Made by a program: the position numbers and the translations under genes. A stretch of DNA of 64,000 nt from Terrimonas sp. (lineage in GTDB: Bacteria; Bacteroidota; Bacteroidia; Chitinophagales; Chitinophagaceae). Numbering within the stretch: the stretch's first letter is position 1; each line of letters begins with the position of its first letter. Of this stretch, positions 26,489 through 35,352 are shown piece by piece. The notes beneath the pieces are model-generated. The model saw only the letters and a program-made list of their open reading frames with translations, was not told the origin of the DNA and made no database searches. The stretch spans positions 1 to 64,000 of the forward strand of contig NZ_QCZJ01000024.1 of the NCBI RefSeq assembly GCF_003075435.1. Reading direction: 5' to 3'.

Positions 26489-26497
26489 GAAGTATAT

Positions 26498-28366
26498 TTA
26501 TCCATTAAGCCTTATATCATCTATATAAAAAACTGCCTTTTCAACTTTTTCATCTGCACCTGGTAATGGAGGCTCCGGCTCTTCATTAGGTGTTGTGCGG
26601 GTTGGTAAATTCCTGTATGCTCCTGTACGAAAGGAAATACGCTCCACAGATTTCACCGCTTCAGCTAATTTAATAGCTGATGCGGCTTTCTTTCCATCCA
26701 CATATATATCATAATGCCCTTTCAGGGATGCATTAATAACAAGCCGGATATCATACCATTTTTGAGGCTGGTATTGTTGAATTGTTTTTGTTTTACTGCC
26801 ATCTGAAACAGTAATTTCTTTAGCGGGGCTGAAGCTGATACGAACCGGCCGGTTTCCATACTGATCGGTGATATCAACTGACAATTCACTATTGTTATTC
26901 TGATCTGTGTACATCCGAAACCGGATATCAGCATTGGTTGTTTCTTTAAATACCCTTATAGCCCTTGCATAATCATAAGGATCTTCATCAGCCAGTTTTA
27001 AACTCTTATTTCCGTTGCCGGGAAAATCAGCAACAGACACGGCAGCCCATTGTGTTGAGTAAATATTCCAATCCGGAATCCTGCCTCCTGGTGTTAGTGC
27101 ATTAAAATTATCATTCACAGGTGTAGATATTTTGTATTTAACCGGTACCTGTATCCGGCTGATCCACATGTCTTCTTTGTTCATACTATACGATAGCCAC
27201 ATATCGTTTCCCGGAGGGTTCCCGTTTCCCTCAGCAATTCCACGCATATAACAGGGGCCAAAGTCTTTCCATCTTCCATAAAATCTTCTTGGCGGAACTT
27301 CGCCCTGCACGAGTAGCATATCGTCAAAAATAATTCCATCATTGCTTGTGATAATAATAAGCGGATACCTGTATTCCGAATTGTCAATCGGGTTATAGCA
27401 CATGGCATACCTGTTGTCTTCGGTGCGTTGTCCCCAGTTTTTACCGCCGCTCATTATAAGCGTAGGCACTTTTACCGGAGAAAAAGTCTGCCCTTCATCA
27501 TCTGACAATGCTGCCTTCGATTTTTTCCATAACATTACCAGCCTGCCATCCTTCCGGTGAAAATAAGAAAGTGCAGAAAGATGATCGCCGGTTCTGTTCT
27601 TTGCATATAATGTGTCCCTGTCATCATCTTCATCCCGCCACTGTAATGTTTGCAGCCTGTTATTTAATAAAGCTTTACATGCGGCAACAAAGCCTGTATC
27701 GCTGGAACTTGTATAGAATGGATATGAAGTATTTGTTTCATTCCATTGAGCATGGGTTTCATATTTGATAAAGAAAATATCACTTAATTTTCCGTCTTTG
27801 TAAATTTCTCTTACTACCCGCCCGATACCGCCTTCCTGGAATGGATCTTCAGCATGTCCACAAAAAGCCAGCGTGAGTAAACGACCATTGGGCGCTGTAT
27901 AAAAGCCCATACGCTGATGCATCATGTAGCCGCTGTATCCTTTAGGTACGGTTACTCCCTCAGGAGCTTTGTAAGGAGGAAATATAATTTGTGGTGTTTC
28001 CCAATGTCTTCCATCTGTAGAGGTCGTAAGCAGCGTTTGCCCGGGGGCTATATGTTCGTCAACAGGATTACTGAGATACTGGAAATAGAATTTTCCGCCC
28101 CGGTAGGCAAGATCCGGCGCGTGATTGTACGTCCAACCAGAATCTGTAGCAATGGTTGTATATTTCCTGTTTGCACGCATCACCTGTATATGTTCTGTTC
28201 CTATCGCATACCTCAATCTTCCTTCATGCACTGAAGGGTCAATGGTTACGCCACCAACATAGCGAACAGGCTCTGAGGCAGAACCCGTTTGAGCCCATAA
28301 GGATAAACAAATACATACTACAAATAATGACAGTACGATTTTTTTTAACCAGACAAAGAGTATCAT
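26498..28366 (-). CDS. Exported beta-propeller (sialidase-like) glycosidase candidate with C-terminal jelly-roll
   Basis: A 622-residue secreted protein (signal peptide about 8-25, ending LSLWAQ). Residues about 35-410 form a BNR/sialidase-type propeller with Asp-box-like STDGRHW and SDDEGQTF, and polar stretches such as YNHAPDLAYRGGKFYFQYLSNP and GYMMHQRMGFYTAPNG likely to face the active site. Residues about 425-620 resemble a concanavalin/laminin-G-like beta sandwich (YDIRLVINASLKGHYDIYVDGKKAA). A carbohydrate-active enzyme is likely; the exact activity cannot be read. It is not in the same operon as the propeller gene at 22301-23392 but lies nearby. Confidence 0.8.
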   Translation of the reverse strand: MILFVWLKKIVLSLFVVCICLSLWAQTGSASEPVRYVGGVTIDPSVHEGRLRYAIGTEHIQVMRANRKYTTIATDSGWTYNHAPDLAYRGGKFYFQYLSNPVDEHIAPGQTLLTTSTDGRHWETPQIIFPPYKAPEGVTVPKGYSGYMMHQRMGFYTAPNGRLLTLAFCGHAEDPFQEGGIGRVVREIYKDGKLSDIFFIKYETHAQWNETNTSYPFYTSSSDTGFVAACKALLNNRLQTLQWRDEDDDRDTLYAKNRTGDHLSALSYFHRKDGRLVMLWKKSKAALSDDEGQTFSPVKVPTLIMSGGKNWGQRTEDNRYAMCYNPIDNSEYRYPLIIITSNDGIIFDDMLLVQGEVPPRRFYGRWKDFGPCYMRGIAEGNGNPPGNDMWLSYSMNKEDMWISRIQVPVKYKISTPVNDNFNALTPGGRIPDWNIYSTQWAAVSVADFPGNGNKSLKLADEDPYDYARAIRVFKETTNADIRFRMYTDQNNNSELSVDITDQYGNRPVRISFSPAKEITVSDGSKTKTIQQYQPQKWYDIRLVINASLKGHYDIYVDGKKAASAIKLAEAVKSVERISFRTGAYRNLPTRTTPNEEPEPPLPGADEKVEKAVFYIDDIRLNG

Positions 28367-28488
28367 GCTATTATTTTGTTGAAGTGAACAAGCCTGATAT
28401 TAAGAGAATACAGACATAGCAATATACTACGCTTTACCTGTTGATAATTTACATTGGTTCTTATGCTTACCTTCGCCCAAAATATTCA

Positions 28489-28815
28489 ATGAACGTAGAG
28501 CAGATACGGGAATATTGTCTCTCAAAAGATGATACAGAAGAATCACTGCCTTTTGGGCCTGATGTAGTTGTATTTAAAACAGGCGGGAAAATATTTTTGT
28601 TATTATCGCTTGATACAAGCCCGGTTCAATTCAACGTAAAATGTGATCCTTCTGTAGCCGAAGAGCTGAGAGCACAATACGACTGTGTATTGCCCGGGTA
28701 CCATATGAATAAGAAGCATTGGAATACTGTTATGGTAGATGGTTCTATCTCCGCTAAACTTCTCAGGGAATGGATTGATCATTCATACAACCTGGTAAAC
28801 AGGAAGAAAAAATAA
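28489..28815 (+). CDS. MmcQ/YjbR-family DNA-binding-like protein
   Basis: A 108-residue protein of the MmcQ/YjbR family (double-wing fold with a CyaY-like shape). Recognisable parts are REYCLSKDDTEESLPFGPDVVVFK at the N-terminus, the KCDPSVAEELRAQY stretch, and HMNKKHWNTVMVDGSI. The family is widespread and often said to bind DNA, but its role is not established. The frame is open upstream to a TTG at 28441; the ATG at 28489 restores the family N-terminus. A TACCTTCG sequence, close to the -7 consensus, lies about 20 bases before the start. Confidence 0.88.
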   Translation: MNVEQIREYCLSKDDTEESLPFGPDVVVFKTGGKIFLLLSLDTSPVQFNVKCDPSVAEELRAQYDCVLPGYHMNKKHWNTVMVDGSISAKLLREWIDHSYNLVNRKKK

Positions 28816-29142
28816 AATAGCTGATAAAATATATTGTTGTTAAAAAGGAAATCAAGGTCCCTTTAACTGGTTGGCTATAAGCTTTTTTAAGCCGGTATAT
28901 TGTTTTTTATGATCATTTATTCATTCATTGATAAACCTGAATAAGCCAGCCCTCTTTCCTTTTCTCGAAAATAAATATTCCCGATTTCGATAATGTGAGA
29001 GAAAAAATCCCATCATTTTTGTTGACGGTATTCCTGATTATTAAACCAGCCGGGTATAACGCCTGCTAAGTTTATTTATTTGTTTCAGTAAGATAGCTTT
29101 TGAAAAGACACTCATTTAACAGAACCAAAACAACCCGGTTAT
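28816..29142. other. 327-bp intergenic region upstream of the siderophore-type receptor
   Basis: AT-rich, with no open frame of note. I searched for conserved riboswitch cores and iron-box-like palindromes by eye and saw none. TTTATTTG near 29074-29081 is a one-mismatch -7 box. The receptor start follows about 60 bases later. Confidence 0.4.
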
Positions 29143-31512
29143 ATGAAGAAAAAAGCATCTCTGCTCTTGTGTTTTTCTATTCTTGCTGCTGTTCTCCAGG
29201 CACAAAGCGACAAAGGAAATATTGAAGGTCATATCATCACTTCTGATGGAGGGCCGGCTTCTTATGTTAGCGTATTACTTAAAGGGGATAAAAAGGCAGT
29301 AATTACGGATAATGAAGGAAAGTTTGTACTTACCGGAATTAAGCCCGGCAGCTATACGCTTCTGGCAACACTGGTGGGCTACAATCCTGTTGAAAGGCTG
29401 GTAGAAGTGGAAGCTGGTAAAACGGCTCACATATCGCTGCAGATAAATGCTTCTGAGCGGGAGTTAAAAGAAGTGATTGTAAATGCAAACCGAAAGTCAT
29501 ATATAGCTGAAAAACCTTCTGCTTCGCTGCGTTTAAATGCCCCGCTCATTGAAGTACCACAGAATATTACTATTGCAACCAAGCAATCACTGCGCGATAT
29601 GGGACTGCTTTCCAAAACAGAAATTTTCCGTTTGTCGAGCGGTATTACAAGAAGCTATGGAGGCAGCATGGATATGACTGTACAGATAAGGGGAACCAAT
29701 GCAACTTATGGCACATACAGAAACGGGATCGGTGGACCCATCTGGTGGAACGCCCAGGAGGATGCATCGATGATTGAAAGGCTTGAATTTGTAAAGGGTC
29801 CTGCAGGATTTATGCTTGCAAATGCAGAGCCCGGAGGATTGATCAACACCGTAACAAAGCAACCTACACACCAGCAAATTGCGGAAATCGGTTTTGGGGT
29901 AGGTAGCTGGAACATGATGCGTACCAATATTGATTTGGGTGGTGAATTTAAAAAGGAGGGAAAACTAACCTACAGGCTAAACGCCGGTGTGCAAAAGAAT
30001 AATGAGTTTTACCAGTTTGGCAGGTTCAACCGCTTTTTTGTTGCCCCGGTTTTAAAATACGAATTCAGCGAAAATACCAGTCTTACAGTTGAACATAATT
30101 ATGTAAAAGCAAAGGCGCGGGAAAATACACATTCTATGATGTCTGTTAATGGTGACCTGTGGGCTGTACCAATAAATATTGCCATTAACGATCCCAATAA
30201 CCCGATGTGGGGAGCGGCTGATATTTACAACCGCGTTTACCTGCAACACAGGTTTAATGACAACTGGACGATGAATGCACAGGCTGCTCATATGACTACT
30301 TCATGGGGAGGCACTACGTTATATCTTGAGGGATTATCACCTAATAAAGATTCGCTATATCGTTACCTGGCGCAAAATGACTGGTGGGGGCGGTTATCAA
30401 ACGTTCAACTCTTTATTGACGGTAAATTCAATACAGGTAAAAAGATTGAGCATAAAGTACTACTGGGTATTGATTATGGTGATGGGGCAGAAGGCAGCAC
30501 CTATGGTGATCATTGGGGAGAACCGGAAAACCGGTATCCTTTATCAATTACATCTCCTGCTTATTATTTGCCAAAAGACACATTGGTTTTTGAAGGAGAT
30601 AAATATTCCTGGCTTACCAGCAACACATGGCAGGCTGTTTACGTACAGGATCACATTAAAATGTTTGATAAGCTAATTGTTACGCTTGCCGGAAGATTTA
30701 CGCAGCTTACTACAGGGCAGGATTGGAATACTCCCGATGACCCTGCTTACGAGGTAACGGATAATAAATTCACGCCAAGGCTTGGGCTAACATATATGTT
30801 CACTCCAAACATTTCTGCATACGCTTTGCATGATGAAAGTTTTCTTTCACAAAGGGGTGCCATATTCGGAGGCGGAAGATTACCACCCTTAACCGGCCGG
30901 AATAATGAACTTGGGGTGAAAGCTTTGTTCTTTAATAAACTGCTTTCCGTAACAGCATCGGTATATGATATTATAAAGAATAATGTTGGAACCAGTGATC
31001 CCATACACCCGGGCTTTTATTTAAAAACAGGGCAGATCAGGAGCAGGGGAGTAGATGTTGATATTGCGGGCAAGGTGAATGATAATTTATACATCAATGC
31101 CAATTATTCATACGTAGATGCTAAAATTACAAAGGATGAAGACAAAACGCTGATAGGAATGGTAAACAACGGAACAGCCAAAAATCTTGCTAACGTATGG
31201 CTTAAATACCAGGTGAATGATGGTGCATTAAAAGGACTTGGCTTTGGTGGAGGGATGCAGTATACGGATAAACGAAGTGGAACCTGGCCGGGTTACAGCA
31301 CAACCGATGGTAATAAATATTTGCCGGCATACAGCGTATTCGATGCAACTGTTTCTTATACACTCGGCAGGTTTAATATTGCACTAAATGTATACAATTT
31401 GGCAAACAGGAAATATGCAACCAGCGGTTCATGGCAGCCTGATATACAGGAGTGGTATTTTGATATAGAGCCGCCCCGTAATTTCCGGTTAATGACCACT
31501 GTTAGATTATAG
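29143..31512 (+). CDS. TonB-dependent siderophore-type receptor
   Basis: A 789-residue outer membrane receptor. Signal peptide at 1-20 (VLQAQ), a carboxypeptidase-regulatory-like domain at about 26-105 (IEGHIITSDGGPASYVSVLL), a TonB-box-like ELKEVIVNA, then a plug with VPQNITIATKQSLRDMGL and VKGPAGFMLANAEPGGLINTVTKQP, which is the siderophore-receptor (FhuA/FepA-like) signature, and a 22-strand barrel ending MTTVRL with terminal Leu. No siderophore synthesis genes are nearby, so the ligand could be a xenosiderophore. It has no SusD partner. Confidence 0.92.
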   Translation: MKKKASLLLCFSILAAVLQAQSDKGNIEGHIITSDGGPASYVSVLLKGDKKAVITDNEGKFVLTGIKPGSYTLLATLVGYNPVERLVEVEAGKTAHISLQINASERELKEVIVNANRKSYIAEKPSASLRLNAPLIEVPQNITIATKQSLRDMGLLSKTEIFRLSSGITRSYGGSMDMTVQIRGTNATYGTYRNGIGGPIWWNAQEDASMIERLEFVKGPAGFMLANAEPGGLINTVTKQPTHQQIAEIGFGVGSWNMMRTNIDLGGEFKKEGKLTYRLNAGVQKNNEFYQFGRFNRFFVAPVLKYEFSENTSLTVEHNYVKAKARENTHSMMSVNGDLWAVPINIAINDPNNPMWGAADIYNRVYLQHRFNDNWTMNAQAAHMTTSWGGTTLYLEGLSPNKDSLYRYLAQNDWWGRLSNVQLFIDGKFNTGKKIEHKVLLGIDYGDGAEGSTYGDHWGEPENRYPLSITSPAYYLPKDTLVFEGDKYSWLTSNTWQAVYVQDHIKMFDKLIVTLAGRFTQLTTGQDWNTPDDPAYEVTDNKFTPRLGLTYMFTPNISAYALHDESFLSQRGAIFGGGRLPPLTGRNNELGVKALFFNKLLSVTASVYDIIKNNVGTSDPIHPGFYLKTGQIRSRGVDVDIAGKVNDNLYINANYSYVDAKITKDEDKTLIGMVNNGTAKNLANVWLKYQVNDGALKGLGFGGGMQYTDKRSGTWPGYSTTDGNKYLPAYSVFDATVSYTLGRFNIALNVYNLANRKYATSGSWQPDIQEWYFDIEPPRNFRLMTTVRL

Positions 31513-31542
31513 CAATACTGATTGTTATCCGGGCTTATTACA

Positions 31543-31578
31543 AAAATGCCGCGTGTCGTTATTGATACCCGGCATTTT
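31543..31578. terminator. Bidirectional terminator between convergent genes
   Basis: AAAATGCCG (31543-31551) and CGGCATTTT (31570-31578) are a perfect 9-bp inverted repeat between the receptor gene and the convergent lipoprotein gene. T-tracts on each strand are short. Confidence 0.5.
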
Positions 31579-31604
31579 AATTGATCATCATCTGTGAAGT
31601 TCTT

Positions 31605-32375
31605 TTATCTCAAATACACAGCCTGGAATTTGGCCAGCGGAGCCATACGAGCCTTTGTTACGCTGAGCGTATCACCACTGATCATGTAAGTATCAATTTT
31701 ATTTAAAACCTGGTGAAGCATTGTTTCGGTTTCCATACCATTCATACAGGCCATTCTTGTGCTGATAGCCTGTGAGAGCTTTATTTTTCCATTGCCTGGT
31801 AAAGTATAGGTGCCTGAAAAATTATTACAGCTTCCATTGCCCAAAAAGCGGTTGTCGAAAGATTTAAAAATGATATGAGGTTCTTTGTTTAGTTTGGTAG
31901 TATCAAGTGCTTTTCCATTGAGCTCAATCAGTTTCCAGTATTTTTCAAGTAAAGGATCAGAAAGCTTTTTAAATGATATGGCGGTAGTAGCTCCGCTGGG
32001 ATCAAGCGGCGCTATGCTGCCTTCCCGTACCTGGTATTTTGCATTATCGATAGTAATGGTATTGCCATCTGCACCCCAGTTAATATTTCCTTTTGTTTCT
32101 GTTGGTTTCCCGTTTCCTTTAATGGTGGTTTCAGTACTGTAGGTATTGTTACTGTTTAGTTGTATAACTGTTTGGGCACTGTCGTTGCCTGAAAGCACTA
32201 TGCCGGTGTATACTCCGTTCCAGTCGAGAGAGTTCCTGGAATTATGGGTAGTATCTGCCGGAGCACTTACACCTGACGGAGCTGTTGCAGCATCATCTGC
32301 TGTTTTATTATTGCTGTTATTATTGCATGAAGCCATTAATATAACCAGAACTATAAGGGAGATATTTTTTTTCAT
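31605..32375 (-). CDS. Lipoprotein with NlpE-like and META domains
   Basis: A 256-residue lipoprotein (lipobox LMASC, Cys 17). The N-terminal part (about 45-130: LDWNGVYTGIVLSGNDSAQTVIQL) resembles the NlpE copper/envelope-stress barrel, and the C-terminal part (about 140-254: YWKLIELNGKALDTTKLNKEPHIIFKSFDNRFLGNGSCNNFSGTY) is a META/HslJ domain. Such two-domain lipoproteins are seen in Bacteroidota and are thought to act in envelope stress or metal tolerance. The NlpE CxxC motif is not visible in this copy. Divergent from the PhnA gene. Confidence 0.82.
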   Translation of the reverse strand: MKKNISLIVLVILMASCNNNSNNKTADDAATAPSGVSAPADTTHNSRNSLDWNGVYTGIVLSGNDSAQTVIQLNSNNTYSTETTIKGNGKPTETKGNINWGADGNTITIDNAKYQVREGSIAPLDPSGATTAISFKKLSDPLLEKYWKLIELNGKALDTTKLNKEPHIIFKSFDNRFLGNGSCNNFSGTYTLPGNGKIKLSQAISTRMACMNGMETETMLHQVLNKIDTYMISGDTLSVTKARMAPLAKFQAVYLR

Positions 32376-32589
32376 TGTATTGCTTTTTAAGATTTACAAA
32401 GGTTTATTTATAGCTAAACAGAACGTATAAATAAAGTTACATGCTTCTTTTTTGATATTTTCGGTTATGCCCTGGTGCAGGTAAACGTTAGGGCACGGAT
32501 GGTTATAACAAGTTAAGCACTGTTGCGTAAAAAACCAGCAGGAATTTTAATAGTGATAAAACTCACCACTACCTGTATGATATTATCCA

Positions 32590-32597
32590 TACTTTTG
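32590..32597 (+). promoter_or_regulatory. -7 box of the PhnA-family gene
   Basis: TACTTTTG fits TAnnTTTG exactly, 19 bp before the ATG at 32617. Confidence 0.5.
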
Positions 32598-32616
32598 CGC
32601 ATTTCAAAAAAACAAC

Positions 32617-33174
32617 ATGAGTATAAGCAAAACATTAGATGAACGTTGCCAGGGAACTTGTGAACTATGCAATAATGCTCCGGCAACTGCGGAATATACA
32701 GTGAGCCCCAGGAAGGATGACGCTATAGTGAACCAGGTGGCCTTATGCGATACCTGCTTAACAGCAATAGATACGAAAGGCAATGGGGCATACTGGAGTT
32801 TTCTTGAAGGCAGTATATGGAACCCTGAGCCGTCAATACAGGCGCTGAGTTACCGGATACTGCAGTCTTACAAAGATGAGGATTGGGCCAATGATATCAT
32901 CAGCTCTGTTGAACTGGATGAAAATACTGTTCAATGGGCGATGAGTGCTTTTGAAGTTGCTGATGTGCATAAGGATGTTTTTGGAAATATACTGGAGAAC
33001 GGAGATAATGTTGTGCTTACCCAGGCGCTCGATGTAAAGGGCACAAGCTTTTCTGCTCCTAAAGGCACGGTTGTTAAAAAAATACGGCTTGTGCAGGATA
33101 ATACCGGGCAGATAGAAGGAAAGATCAATGATCAAACCATTGTGATCCTTACCAAATATGTGAAGAAAGGATAG
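32617..33174 (+). CDS. PhnA/YjdM-domain protein
   Basis: A 185-residue protein. A zinc ribbon at the N-terminus has CELC at 15-18 and CDTC at 44-47; the C-terminal half (about 120-183: DVFGNILENGDNVVLTQALDVKGTSFSAPKGTVVKKIRL) is the PhnA domain. Despite its name, this family is not a phosphonoacetate hydrolase in most organisms, and the true role is unsettled. It is monocistronic with its own promoter. The phosphonate-type transaminase at 52092-53204 is far away, so I do not connect them. Confidence 0.88.
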   Translation: MSISKTLDERCQGTCELCNNAPATAEYTVSPRKDDAIVNQVALCDTCLTAIDTKGNGAYWSFLEGSIWNPEPSIQALSYRILQSYKDEDWANDIISSVELDENTVQWAMSAFEVADVHKDVFGNILENGDNVVLTQALDVKGTSFSAPKGTVVKKIRLVQDNTGQIEGKINDQTIVILTKYVKKG

Positions 33175-33268
33175 CTGGTGTCGTCAACCAAAGAATGTTG
33201 GTACGTTGTCGATAAACGTGAGAGGTGAGATAAACTTTCACGCCTTACATTTCACGTTTGACATAACA
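33175..33268. repeat. AAACGTGAGAGG word tract
   Basis: AAACGTGA (near 33214) and TCACGTTT (near 33250) form a fold-back between the PhnA gene and the convergent epimerase-like gene. The same words appear at 55919-55945. It may serve as a weak terminator. Confidence 0.5.
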
Positions 33269-34204
33269 CTACTGTAATGTTTCCTTTGCAAATTCCATTG
33301 TCTGGCGTATTCCATCTTTAAAAGAAGTAGGTGTAAACCGGAATGCTTTGTTGAATTTTTCGCTGCTGAAAAAATAATCCTGGTTATTCTGATACTGCAT
33401 TTCTACCAGTTCTTTTATCTGCGTTGAAAAAAGCCCGATAACAGCCATCAGGAAGGGTCGCAATACCATATAAGAAGGTTTGCGTTTTGCTATCTGCGCA
33501 GCCAATTCAATGATTTGTTTACCGGTAAGCCGTTCGGCGGTAGTAGGTAAATGCCATACCTGGTTATACGCGCTTTCTGTATTGCCTAATATTGCTGTAG
33601 CTTTTGCAGCATCAGGTGTATAAGTGGCGCTGTGAATTTTATGCGCGTTTGATTGCCAGTTGGCGGTTTTTCCTTTTATATAGTTATTGATGACCAGGAT
33701 ATTCAGAATGCCATTTTTTGCGCCCGGCCCGTAAAAATCTGCGCTGCGGGCAATAATAGCTTTCAGTCCTTTTTCAGCCATTGCTTTATTAATCATTTGC
33801 ACCAACTGCGCTCTCACCTTTCCTTTTTTTGAAGGGGGATTGATGGGGCTTTGCTCCGTCATACCGGGAATAGCAGTTTTGTCGTACATGTATACATTGT
33901 CAAAAAACACCAGCCTGCAATGATGTTTGATACAGGCTTCAATAACATTTTGCATAATAACAGGCCATTGCTTTTGCCATACGTTTAAGTCGTACTTTAA
34001 GCCTACGGTGAGGTAAGCTACTTCCGAACCTTTTATCGCGGCATCTGTTTCACCGGCATTAAGCAGGTTAGTGGCATATAGTTCATCATCTCCATTTACC
34101 TGTTGCGGGTTACGCGCTACCAACCTTATTTTGTTAGTGTATTGTTTTAGTTCTTTTGCTAAAAGATTACCTATATCACCGCCCGAACCTAAAATAGTTT
34201 GCAT
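33269..34204 (-). CDS. NAD(P)-dependent epimerase/dehydratase-like protein
   Basis: A 311-residue extended-SDR Rossmann protein. The N-terminus has the nucleotide loop GSGGDIG (7-13) and VARNPQQV after strand 2. The catalytic YxxxK is not clear (YMYDKTAIPG near 105 is the nearest match), so it may be an atypical SDR (NmrA-like) that senses or reduces. The substrate is unknown. It is 59 bp upstream of nothing obvious but lies downstream of the Crp-type gene on the same strand, and could share its transcript. Confidence 0.82.
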   Translation of the reverse strand: MQTILGSGGDIGNLLAKELKQYTNKIRLVARNPQQVNGDDELYATNLLNAGETDAAIKGSEVAYLTVGLKYDLNVWQKQWPVIMQNVIEACIKHHCRLVFFDNVYMYDKTAIPGMTEQSPINPPSKKGKVRAQLVQMINKAMAEKGLKAIIARSADFYGPGAKNGILNILVINNYIKGKTANWQSNAHKIHSATYTPDAAKATAILGNTESAYNQVWHLPTTAERLTGKQIIELAAQIAKRKPSYMVLRPFLMAVIGLFSTQIKELVEMQYQNNQDYFFSSEKFNKAFRFTPTSFKDGIRQTMEFAKETLQ

Positions 34205-34263
34205 ATACTGTGTTTTGTTTACGCAAAGCTATGATGGAGGGATATTGTAAACGATGATCCGGG

Positions 34264-34854
34264 TTAAGATTTTTGATGTTCCATGAGGCGTTTACGTATA
34301 CGGCTTAAGCTTTCCGGTGCGATACCAAGAAACTGGGCTATATAGCGTTGGGGAACTCTCTGCAGTATTTCAGGTTTGTTGTGCACCAGTTCTGCAAATT
34401 GTTTTTCCGGCGAAAGGGAAAGCAATGATTTTGTACGACGGATGTTTTCTGTAGCAACATTTTCAACTACTATCCTGAAAAACTCCGCGGCAGAAGGAGA
34501 GGCTTTAATGATTTGTACCAGGTTAATGCAGGTAATGACCAGGCAGGTTGTATGTTCAAGCGCAACTATACTGGATGCAGTCCGGGATTGACGCGAAAAA
34601 CTTTCAAGGTCAGTAAGAAATTCATTCTCAAAAGCAAAATTGCAGGTTCTTTCATGCCCCTCTTCTGTAACGATATATTGTCGTAATGCGCCTTTGATAA
34701 TAAAGAATACTTCGTGCGCAACTTTACCTTCTTCAAGCAGCATAGCATTACGCCTGTATTGCTTTTCTTCGAAAAAAGAAAGAAAACCGGCAGCTTCATC
34801 ATCAGGGAAATCAGTATGGCTTTTAATGGCAGCTATAAGCGGGTGGTGCGTCAT
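34264..34854 (-). CDS. Crp/Fnr-type cyclic-nucleotide-binding-fold regulator
   Basis: A 196-residue protein with an N-terminal cNMP-binding beta-roll (about 15-120: LEEGKVAHEVFFIIKGALRQYIVTEEGHERT) and a C-terminal winged helix (about 145-195: QRVPQRYIAQFLGIAPESLSRIRKRL). No cysteines for an Fe-S cluster are present, so it is not an oxygen-sensing Fnr. Small Crp-like regulators next to a reductase or epimerase gene are common in Bacteroidota, and it may control the gene at 33269-34204. Confidence 0.88.
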   Translation of the reverse strand: MTHHPLIAAIKSHTDFPDDEAAGFLSFFEEKQYRRNAMLLEEGKVAHEVFFIIKGALRQYIVTEEGHERTCNFAFENEFLTDLESFSRQSRTASSIVALEHTTCLVITCINLVQIIKASPSAAEFFRIVVENVATENIRRTKSLLSLSPEKQFAELVHNKPEILQRVPQRYIAQFLGIAPESLSRIRKRLMEHQKS

Positions 34855-34912
34855 CTTGTAAAGGTAAGCAGCGCCGGCTAATACAGGAAAACAGTGTTTT
34901 GCTGATTGCCAT

Positions 34913-35308
34913 TTAATTAGCGCTAACCGAAGCTACGGCAGATGCTCCTAATTTTTTAGCAGTTTGTAATACCTTATATACATCACCCCAATGCCCGGCA
35001 GTGTCTGCATTTACAACAACAGAAGGTTTATCCGTTTCCCGGGCAAGAACTACTTTTAATTCTTTTTCAAGATCATCAAGTGATATTTTTTTCTGACCTA
35101 TATATGCCTGGTTATTTTTATCTATAGATATCACTACGGTTTGTTTTGCTTTAGTATCACTTTTCCCTTTTGGCGCAGAAACCTTAATTACATTGGGGTT
35201 GGCCAGGGTGGAAACAATAAGAAAAAACAGCAATAATATAAACAAGATATCATTTAATGCACCCGTATGCACTTCCGCATGATCTCTTAGTTTTTTTCTT
35301 AAGTTCAT
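34913..35308 (-). CDS. exbD: ExbD/TolR-family biopolymer transport protein
   Basis: A 131-residue inner-membrane protein with one helix (about 20-38) carrying the essential Asp 20 (ALNDILFILLL) that takes part in proton flow, and a periplasmic domain (about 60-131: VVISIDKNNQAYIGQKKISLDDLEKEL). It forms the motor with the ExbB homologue 44 bp upstream in the same direction. It would energise TonB, or a TolA-like protein if it belongs to the Tol system; the absence of tolA/tolB/pal nearby leaves both options open. Confidence 0.9.
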   Translation of the reverse strand: MNLRKKLRDHAEVHTGALNDILFILLLFFLIVSTLANPNVIKVSAPKGKSDTKAKQTVVISIDKNNQAYIGQKKISLDDLEKELKVVLARETDKPSVVVNADTAGHWGDVYKVLQTAKKLGASAVASVSAN

Positions 35309-35352
35309 TTGTTAAACCGTTTCTGTTTAAAAGAGTATATATAAAACTGATA

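Noticed and set aside
28816-29142. Cobalamin or other riboswitch upstream of the receptor
   Set aside because: No GCCACTG-like box or long conserved helical core is visible; a riboswitch is not supported.
32617-33174. Linking the PhnA protein with phosphonate use by PhnW
   Set aside because: They are 19 kb apart, and PhnA-family proteins are not generally phosphonoacetate hydrolases.
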